Position numbers and translations under genes: made by a program
The notes under the pieces: generated by a model
Seen by the model: only the letters and a program-made list of their open reading frames with translations
Database searches by the model: none
Told to the model about the DNA's origin: nothing
Shown: piece after piece, positions 1 through 4,717 of the stretch
How positions within the stretch are numbered: position 1 is the first letter of the stretch
Layout: every line of letters begins with the position of its first letter
Assembly (NCBI GenBank): GCA_028690885.1
Contig: JAQVAJ010000084.1
Location: forward strand, 1 to 6,744
Direction of reading: 5' to 3'
Length of the DNA stretch: 6,744 bases
Source of the DNA: Clostridia bacterium
GTDB lineage: Bacteria > Bacillota > Clostridia > DUPQ01

Positions 1-66
1 CATCTCACCATTCGCGGACTCTCTTTGATATATACCCTGACTACTCTTCTTGTCATCGCATTATTT
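1..66 (-). ncRNA. 5' part of a probable T-box riboswitch leader, running off the left edge
   Basis: Read on the minus strand, this stretch carries in order the signatures of T-box Stem I: AAGAAGAGTAGT (51-40), a short AT-rich arm, AGAGAG (24-19), then TCCGCG and GGTGAGA (9-3). In known T-box leaders the GAGTA and AGAGAG blocks form the lower part of Stem I and the GGTG(A) block lies in the next helix segment. A T-box senses uncharged tRNA and switches a downstream terminator to an antiterminator, usually ahead of an aminoacyl-tRNA synthetase or amino-acid biosynthesis or transport gene. The specifier codon, the T-box sequence itself (TGGNACCGCG class) and the regulated gene would all lie left of the window, so the amino acid cannot be named. 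The start of about 66 is inferred from the upstream promoter. Reading this stretch as a small protein from ATG at 70 is less likely, because no ribosome binding site precedes it. Confidence 0.72.
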
Positions 67-72
67 TTCATT

Positions 73-101
73 ATGCTAACACTAAATAAAACTAGTGTCA
101 A
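73..101 (-). promoter_or_regulatory. Sigma-A-type promoter for the T-box leader
   Basis: The -35 box is a perfect TTGACA (101-96) and the -10 is TAGCAT (78-73, 4 of 6 matches), separated by 17 nt. A better-matching hexamer, CATAAT (75-70), overlaps it but would give a 20-nt spacer. The DNA just upstream of the -35 is A/T-rich (GAAAAAATATA), as in UP elements. Transcription would start near 66 and read left into the T-box leader. The promoter lies about 85 nt beyond the ktrA stop codon, so the leader is probably a separate unit. Confidence 0.7.
77..100. promoter_or_regulatory. Inverted repeat filling the promoter spacer, possible operator
   Basis: ACACTA (79-84) and TAGTGT (93-98) are perfect inverted arms separated by 8 nt. 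One further outer pair (77/100) matches and 78/99 does not. The dyad starts inside the -35 box and covers almost the whole 17-nt spacer, a place where a bound repressor or MerR-type activator would act. The regulator is unknown. A T-box promoter does not usually need an operator, so chance symmetry in AT-rich DNA remains possible. Confidence 0.45.
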
Positions 102-186
102 TATATTTTTTCAATTTACCCTGCACTACTTTAATTCTGCGTCTAGAAATTACACTTCGTTTCTAATATGTCTGTAATTACACATA

Positions 187-831
187 TTACTTATTAAGTT
201 TTTCTACATCCTTCCAGGCGCCCGATATAATAAGGTGAGTATTCTCTTTGAATATGTAGTTTGGATTTGATAAAGGATATATCTTTCCGTTTTCCTTATA
301 TGCTAAAACGTTAACATTGTAATTGGATCTTACATTGACCTGCGCTATAGTCTTTCCAACCCAGTTTTCAGGAGTTTCTATCTCACATATGGAATAATCC
401 TGGGACAATTGAATATAGTCAAACATATGGTTTGCACTGAATCTGTATGCTGCTCTTTGTGCCATGTCTTTCTCCGGAAAGATAACTTCATCAGCACCGT
501 TTCTTAAAAGAAATTTTGCATGTATGTCTCTGTCAGCCTTTGATACTACATATTTAGCTCCGTTATCCTTTAACAATGAAGTTATCTCTAAAGATGACTG
601 AAAATTATCTCCGATACAAACAAAGCATATATCAAAATTGTTAATACCCAAAGAACGTAATACATTCTCATCCATACAATCTGCAACCTGAGCTGATGTC
701 ACGTATTCTGATATATCACGTACTTCATTCTCTTCTTTATCAACAACCATTACCTCGTTGCCTAATTCAGCCATTTTTAGCGCAAGGCTCTTACCAAACT
801 TTCCTGTACCTATTATCAAAACAGATTTCAT
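187..831 (-). CDS. ktrA: KtrA-type K+ uptake regulatory subunit (RCK/TrkA_N + TrkA_C)
   Basis: This is a cytoplasmic gating subunit that forms an octameric ring under the KtrB membrane dimer and controls K+ entry according to bound ATP/ADP. The 214-residue product has an N-terminal Rossmann RCK domain (about 1-130) with the dinucleotide motif GTGKFG at 8-13 and an acidic residue (D31) ending strand 2. The GADEVIFPEKDMA stretch (112-124) is typical of KtrA/KtrC. A C-terminal RCK_C/TrkA_C domain follows (about 135-214). It contains NVRSNYNVNV, in which R168 and N174 have the spacing of residues reported to bind c-di-AMP in Staphylococcus aureus KtrA. I chose the ATG at 831 because AGGAG (846-842) sits 10 nt before it. 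A longer reading from a TTG at 852 would add seven residues, lacks its own ribosome site and overlaps the ktrB stop. The gene follows ktrB by 13 nt. The length is close to the roughly 220 residues of Bacillus KtrA. It could equally be called ktrC; the family is certain, the paralogue name is not. Confidence 0.93.
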   Translation of the reverse strand: MKSVLIIGTGKFGKSLALKMAELGNEVMVVDKEENEVRDISEYVTSAQVADCMDENVLRSLGINNFDICFVCIGDNFQSSLEITSLLKDNGAKYVVSKADRDIHAKFLLRNGADEVIFPEKDMAQRAAYRFSANHMFDYIQLSQDYSICEIETPENWVGKTIAQVNVRSNYNVNVLAYKENGKIYPLSNPNYIFKENTHLIISGAWKDVEKLNK

Positions 832-841
832 AAGATATACT

Positions 842-846
842 CTCCT
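842..846 (-). promoter_or_regulatory. Ribosome binding site that fixes the ktrA start
   Basis: AGGAG on the minus strand lies 10 nt before the ATG at 831 and overlaps the TAG stop codon of ktrB (847-845). It supports the 831 start rather than the upstream TTG at 852. It also suggests translational coupling, since a ribosome ending ktrB stands on the site used to begin ktrA. Confidence 0.75.
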
Positions 847-2188
847 AACCAATCACTATTTTCTCTTCAATATTACGAATATTGGGTTTAACTCTTTCTC
901 CTGCAAATGCACTTAATACTGTAAGGCTTCCAACTCTTCCACAATACATCAATAATATTATCACAGTTTTTGATATGGCGTTTAAGTCTAGCGTAATTCC
1001 ACTGGATAATCCTACTGTACCTATTGCAGAAAGCGCTTCAAACACTGTTTCCTTCATACCTAGCTGCTGCGTTGACATTATCAGAAATGCTCCAAATAGT
1101 GAAAGCAGTAAATACAAAGTAGTAATACTGAATGCTTTTCTTGGAACATATTCTTCCAGCCTTCTTCCTCCTGCATTTAAATCCTGAGAATGTGTCACAT
1201 ATGCCTTAACTGTCAATATTATTACAAAAAGTGTGGTAACTTTGATACCACCTCCGGTTGACCCTGGATTTGCACCGATTATCATTAAGAGCATTGTCAT
1301 AAATGTTGTTCCGTCTCCAAGCGAAGCGGTATCAACAGTATTAAACCCAGCTGTCCTTGGAGTTATTACCTGAAATACTGAAGCCATAATCTTCTGTCCT
1401 GCTGTCATACCTTCTAATGTATTTGAATTTTCAAGGAAAAAGAATATAACTGCTGGAATTAATATTAATACCGCTGTTCCAATAAGAACAATTTTAGTAT
1501 GAAGACGATATTTGGAAAATTTGAATTTGTTTTTCATTAAATCGTCCCAGACTATGAAGCCTAACCCACCAATTACAATGAGGCTCATTACCACAATATT
1601 GACTAAAACATCAGTATTAAATGTTATTAGAGAACTTCTGGCTTCAAATATGCCCATCAAATCAAATCCTGCATTACAAAAAGCCGATATAGAATGGAAT
1701 ATTCCGTAATATATACCCTTTGCAGTTCCAAGAAGAGGAATGAATCTAATAGACAGTATTGCTGCAGATACAATTTCTATTGAGAATGTAATAACAATGA
1801 TCTTTCTAAGAAGCTTAACTACTCCGCCTATCTGATTAGTGTTCATTGTCTCCATTAATAATCCGCGTTCTTTCAATCCAATTTTTTTCCCAATAAGAAG
1901 AGATATCATAGTGGCCATACTCATAAATCCCAGTCCGCCTATCTGTATAAGCGTTAGTATTACAAGTTGTCCGAACAAAGTGAACTGTGTGTAAGTATCA
2001 TATACAACAAGTCCCGTAACGCATAATGATGATGTCGCAGTAAATAAGGCATCTATAAAAGGGATACGGATACCGTTTCTTGAAGCAACAGGTAATGAAA
2101 GCAGGAAAGTTCCGATTAGTATTATTACTACGAAACCAACCGCAATTATCTGCATCGTTGATATTTTTTTTGTTTTCTTTAGTTCCAT
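845..2188 (-). CDS. ktrB: KtrB-type K+ transporter, membrane subunit (TrkH/Ktr superfamily)
   Basis: This integral membrane protein carries K+ inward, in relatives with Na+ dependence, and works as a dimer on a KtrA ring. The 447-residue product shows the four-fold M1-P-M2 repeat of the superfamily. The four selectivity-filter segments are visible: TSSLCVTGL (52-60), SAFCNAGF (168-175), TPRTAGFN (276-283) and SAIGTVGLSSG (387-397). The glycine-rich intramembrane gate of the third repeat, GANPGSTGGGIK, is at 305-316. A conserved arginine lies in the last helix (YCGRVGSL, R418). Hydrophobic helices alternate with these loops throughout, and the N-terminus is short and basic, as in KtrB rather than the longer TrkH. 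The length matches Bacillus KtrB (about 445 residues). The gene starts 4 nt after the SGNH hydrolase stop and is followed directly by ktrA. Its likely extra promoter lies inside the hydrolase gene at 2374-2401. No frameshift or missing filter residue is seen. Confidence 0.94.
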   Translation of the reverse strand: MELKKTKKISTMQIIAVGFVVIILIGTFLLSLPVASRNGIRIPFIDALFTATSSLCVTGLVVYDTYTQFTLFGQLVILTLIQIGGLGFMSMATMISLLIGKKIGLKERGLLMETMNTNQIGGVVKLLRKIIVITFSIEIVSAAILSIRFIPLLGTAKGIYYGIFHSISAFCNAGFDLMGIFEARSSLITFNTDVLVNIVVMSLIVIGGLGFIVWDDLMKNKFKFSKYRLHTKIVLIGTAVLILIPAVIFFFLENSNTLEGMTAGQKIMASVFQVITPRTAGFNTVDTASLGDGTTFMTMLLMIIGANPGSTGGGIKVTTLFVIILTVKAYVTHSQDLNAGGRRLEEYVPRKAFSITTLYLLLSLFGAFLIMSTQQLGMKETVFEALSAIGTVGLSSGITLDLNAISKTVIILLMYCGRVGSLTVLSAFAGERVKPNIRNIEEKIVIG

Positions 2189-2192
2189 TTGC

Positions 2193-3257
2193 TTAAAGCA
2201 GCTCCTTAACCATTCTGCCTATACACTGAGCCATCCTTACAAATCCAAAATCATTAGGATGAACTCCGTCCACAGTACAACAATCCCTATAGTCATCCTG
2301 AAAAAGGCTTCTCCCATCAATATAATAAACATTCCTATCGCCTTTTTGCATTGCATTCATATAGGTTTTATAAATTATATTCCTTCTTTGTATATTGTCA
2401 AATGAATAATCAGAGAAATTCGGTTTTGTCACAAATACCACTGGAAGGCCAGGTTGCTTGTTACGTATTTTTTTGAAGAATTCTTCATGAGTTTTTTCTA
2501 AATGTTCCGGTGTAGGCGCATTATAGTCATAGTCCATTACAAACATACTCATATCCATTTTAGCTATGTATTCAGCCATGTCTGATTCACCTAAGGCTGA
2601 ACCGGAAAATCCTAAACACATATAGTCAGTATCGCACATCCTGGATATTATTGCTTCATATGAATTGCCAGTACGTGATGCACACCCTCCCTGTGTTATA
2701 GATGAACCATAATATACAACAGGCTTCTCATGTGTATATCTTATGCCTTCGCCTATTAATGATTCTTTACCCACCCCGATATATACGCTGTCCACCTGAT
2801 TGTATAAAGGAAAATATATAGTAAGATTCTTTAAACCTTCATTTACAAATCTTATCCTCATCTCATACCAGTCTTTTGTATCTACACATGGAACAAACTT
2901 GTCAATAAAAACGCTCTTCCCATTAATTTCCTGATATATATCAAATCCGCTGGAACCAAGAAGGGGCATATGATTCATTCTGTTTATCTCTTTGGTAAAA
3001 ACCTGAATACATAAATATGGCGAATCTGTACTAAAACGTATTCTTCCACCTGATGTGTGAAGATAGGTTTTTTGAACACCGCTGTTACATTTAGCAGCTA
3101 CTTCGTCAGGCAGTCTTTTAAATACAGGCTGATTTAGTGGGTCATATAATCCGTATATTTCAAACGGTTTTTTACGTATATCCAGATAAATAAGGTCCTC
3201 ATCATCAAGATTAGTGTGAGGCTTCAAACCTTCATAATATGATATTGCTTTTTTCAT
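2193..3257 (-). CDS. SGNH/GDSL hydrolase with GxDLY-type N-terminal domain
   Basis: This is a predicted serine esterase of 354 residues; its substrate is unknown, and related two-domain proteins are thought to act on acylated carbohydrates. The N-terminal beta-rich domain (about 25-175) contains GFDIY (104-108), the variant of the GxDLY signature that names the domain. The C-terminal SGNH domain (about 178-354) carries the family blocks. Block I is YYGSSITQGG (182-191), with S186 as the probable nucleophile and S185 where the classic GDS has Asp. Block II is LGFSGS (215-220), with G216 or G219 as oxyanion glycine. Block III is YDYNAP (243-248), with N246. Block V is DGVHPND (330-336), with the catalytic pair D330 and H333. 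There is no signal peptide or membrane segment, so it should be cytoplasmic. The ATG at 3257 has AAGGG (3267-3263) 5 nt upstream. The gene lies 18 nt after purF and 4 nt before ktrB, but neither neighbour suggests its substrate. Confidence 0.87.
   Translation of the reverse strand: MKKAISYYEGLKPHTNLDDEDLIYLDIRKKPFEIYGLYDPLNQPVFKRLPDEVAAKCNSGVQKTYLHTSGGRIRFSTDSPYLCIQVFTKEINRMNHMPLLGSSGFDIYQEINGKSVFIDKFVPCVDTKDWYEMRIRFVNEGLKNLTIYFPLYNQVDSVYIGVGKESLIGEGIRYTHEKPVVYYGSSITQGGCASRTGNSYEAIISRMCDTDYMCLGFSGSALGESDMAEYIAKMDMSMFVMDYDYNAPTPEHLEKTHEEFFKKIRNKQPGLPVVFVTKPNFSDYSFDNIQRRNIIYKTYMNAMQKGDRNVYYIDGRSLFQDDYRDCCTVDGVHPNDFGFVRMAQCIGRMVKELL
2202..2207 (-). promoter_or_regulatory. Ribosome binding site of ktrB, with unusually long spacing
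   Basis: AAGGAG lies inside the last codons of the SGNH hydrolase gene, 13 nt before the ktrB ATG, which is longer than the usual 5-10 nt. The spacer holds a small inverted repeat, TGCT-TAA-AGCA (2190-2200, read on the plus strand). If folded in the mRNA it would bring the site nearer to the start codon. The hydrolase stop codon lies within that repeat, so termination upstream and initiation of ktrB are physically linked. Confidence 0.55.
2374..2401 (-). promoter_or_regulatory. Consensus sigma-A promoter inside the SGNH hydrolase gene, likely for ktrBA
   Basis: The minus strand reads TTGACA (2401-2396), then a 16-nt spacer, then TATAAT (2379-2374): a 12 of 12 match to the housekeeping consensus. 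Transcription would begin near 2367, about 180 nt before the ktrB start codon, and run through ktrB and ktrA. The hexamers fall in codons for the hydrolase segment SFDNIQRRNIIY (285-296), where nothing obliges the codon choice to make both boxes perfect. It may supply K+ uptake independently of the purF side of the operon. Only a transcript-start map would prove use. Confidence 0.6.
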
Positions 3258-3273
3258 ATAGTCCCTTTCTTAT

Positions 3274-3293
3274 TATCAGCTCTCCAGCTGATA
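3274..3293 (-). other. Perfect 8-bp stem-loop across the purF stop codon
   Basis: TATCAGCT (3274-3281) and AGCTGATA (3286-3293) are perfect inverted repeats around a 4-nt loop. In the mRNA the loop reads GGAG. The stem covers the last purF codons and its TGA stop, and sits just before the hydrolase ribosome site (3267-3263). It is not followed by a U-run on the minus strand, so it is not a standard intrinsic terminator. A role in RNA processing, 3'-end stability or modulation of hydrolase translation is possible. Confidence 0.5.
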
Positions 3294-4691
3294 CTTTGAA
3301 ATTTCAACGCTGTCAGTACCATAGTCATTATTAAAACAGCCTGTACAGAAAGGAAGCGTACATTTCTCACATGCTTTTTTAAGCCCCTCAACACTTATAA
3401 ATCCTAAACTGTCAGCTCCTATTCTTTCACATATCTGCTGATTAGTTATCTGATTAGCTATTAAGTTTTTTTCATTGTCAATATCCGTACCAAAATGGCA
3501 GGTATGAATAAATGGCGGTGAGGATATCCTCATATGAACTTCCTTTACGCCAGTACTTCTTAATGAAGAAATAATTTTAGCGCTTGTGGTTCCTCTGACT
3601 ATGGAATCATCAACAAGAATAATACTCTTTCCTTGCACATTTGCTTTTAATGGATTGAGTTTTATTTTAACCGCATGTTCCCTTTGAAGTTGTGAAGGAT
3701 ATATAAATGATCTTCCAATATATCTGTTCTTAACAAATCCAGATACTAAAGGCAAACCACTTTCATATGCATAACCCATAGCTGCTTCAAGACCGCTGTC
3801 AGGAACTCCGCATACTACATCAGCATCTATAGGATGTTCTTTTGCAAGCATACGCCCCATATTAAAACGGGCTTCATATACGCTCAGACCATCTATAATG
3901 GAATCAGGACGCGCAAAATATATATACTCAAATATGCAAAGACCCTGTTTATTAGCAGTAAGTTCAACATTACTGTACTGAATTTCACCATTTTCAATAA
4001 TAATTACTTCTCCAGGCATAACATCTCTTATAAACTCAAAACCGCAGCTGTCCAGCGCACAAGATTCTGAGGCTGCAGCTATTCCGAATTCGTTTTTACC
4101 GATACATAAAGGCCTGAACCCGTGGGGGTCTCTTACTACCACAAGTCTTTTATCTCCCGTTAGTAACACTAAAGAAAAAGCGCCTTTAAGAAGTTTTGCT
4201 GCTTCAATAACACCTTTTAGCAAATCCCTGTTGCTTATTATGTTATATGCAATCAAAGAGGATATGACTTCTGAATCAGAAGAAGCTGAAAAGTCCAGTC
4301 CCTGTTTTTCCAGCATAACTTTAATTTGTTTTGCATTGGTTATATTTCCGTTATGAGCAGTAGCTATTCTTCCAGTCAGATATTCTGTCAAAAAAGGCTG
4401 AACGTTTTTATTTGTGTTCGAACCGGTAGTCGAATATCTGGCATGTCCGATAACGGTTCTGCTTTTAGGCAGTTTATCTAATACCTTTTCAGTTAAAACT
4501 TCATTAACCAGACCAGTATTCTTTTGAATTATAATTGACTGGTTATGTGATAACGCTATTCCTGCACCTTCCTGTCCTCTGTGCTGCAAAGCAAGCAAAC
4601 CATTATACACAGCACCAACTGCTTCTTCGCACTTAAGACTTACTCCCATTATCGCGCATTCTTCTTTTATCTTATCCAAAAATCCACACAT
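3276..4691 (-). CDS. purF: Amidophosphoribosyltransferase (glutamine PRPP amidotransferase), Fe-S type
   Basis: This enzyme converts PRPP and glutamine to 5-phosphoribosylamine, the first committed step of purine synthesis, in the cytoplasm. The 471-residue product has an N-terminal class II (Ntn) glutaminase domain: nucleophile C12 after an 11-residue propeptide (as in Bacillus subtilis), LQHRGQEGAG (35-44), GHARYSTTG (82-90), AHNGN (112-116) and SSDSE (137-141). The phosphoribosyltransferase domain follows with GVPDSG (295-300), the flexible loop KNRYIGRSF (321-329) and the PRPP loop ILVDDSIVRGTT (358-369). The probable [4Fe-4S] ligands are C252, C398, C449 and C452, with further cysteines at 441 and 444. 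The residues after C12 are AIMGV instead of the usual GVFGI, so the sequence is somewhat divergent. The start is not ideal (see its ribosome site). The gene lies 23 nt after the hydantoinase-like gene and not among other pur genes within the window. Function is secure; whether it is the only PurF of the cell is not. Confidence 0.95.
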   Translation of the reverse strand: MCGFLDKIKEECAIMGVSLKCEEAVGAVYNGLLALQHRGQEGAGIALSHNQSIIIQKNTGLVNEVLTEKVLDKLPKSRTVIGHARYSTTGSNTNKNVQPFLTEYLTGRIATAHNGNITNAKQIKVMLEKQGLDFSASSDSEVISSLIAYNIISNRDLLKGVIEAAKLLKGAFSLVLLTGDKRLVVVRDPHGFRPLCIGKNEFGIAAASESCALDSCGFEFIRDVMPGEVIIIENGEIQYSNVELTANKQGLCIFEYIYFARPDSIIDGLSVYEARFNMGRMLAKEHPIDADVVCGVPDSGLEAAMGYAYESGLPLVSGFVKNRYIGRSFIYPSQLQREHAVKIKLNPLKANVQGKSIILVDDSIVRGTTSAKIISSLRSTGVKEVHMRISSPPFIHTCHFGTDIDNEKNLIANQITNQQICERIGADSLGFISVEGLKKACEKCTLPFCTGCFNNDYGTDSVEISKYQLES

Positions 4692-4692
4692 T

Positions 4693-4697
4693 CTCCC
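4693..4697 (-). promoter_or_regulatory. Badly spaced ribosome binding site at the purF start
   Basis: GGGAG is the only Shine-Dalgarno-like sequence here, yet it ends just 1 nt before the ATG at 4691. An in-frame TTG at 4679 (codon 5) would be 13 nt away, leaving a 7-residue propeptide. An in-frame TAG four codons upstream of the ATG excludes a longer form. An out-of-frame ATG (4699) begins a 10-codon reading frame ending at 4667 that overlaps the purF start. I keep the ATG at 4691 because it gives the 11-residue propeptide known from Bacillus. Confidence 0.5.
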
Positions 4698-4701
4698 ATA
4701 C

Positions 4702-4717
4702 TAACAATATATTGTTA
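4702..4717. repeat. Perfect 16-bp palindrome in the gap before purF
   Basis: TAACAATATATTGTTA is identical to its reverse complement. It covers the stop codon of the hydantoinase-like gene (4717-4715) and most of the 23-nt gap to purF, directly downstream of a TATAAT. As DNA it would suit a dimeric regulator; as RNA it folds poorly because no loop remains. The half-sites point opposite to those of a Rex operator, and it is not a PurBox. The cognate regulator, if any, is unknown. Confidence 0.45.

Noticed and set aside
1..70. Possible small gene from ATG at 70 on the minus strand, running off the left edge
   Set aside because: No ribosome site precedes the ATG, the -10 box is directly beside it, and the bases match T-box Stem I better than any protein I recognise.
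832..852. Longer KtrA from a TTG start at 852
   Set aside because: It lacks its own ribosome site and overlaps the ktrB stop, whereas AGGAG at 846-842 is properly placed for the ATG at 831. The seven added residues do not resemble KtrA N-termini.
882..1187. Plus-strand open frame of 101 codons antisense to ktrB
   Set aside because: It lies wholly within the well-supported ktrB gene, has no ribosome site or recognisable product, and is a by-product of ktrB codon use.
3457..3481. TTGACA with GCTAAT at 17 nt on the minus strand inside purF
   Set aside because: The -10 matches only 4 of 6 bases, no functional reason singles it out, and such matches arise by chance in AT-rich DNA.
4702..4717. 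Rex (redox) operator reading of the palindrome before purF
   Set aside because: Rex sites have TTGTTA followed by TAACAA; here the half-sites are in the opposite order.
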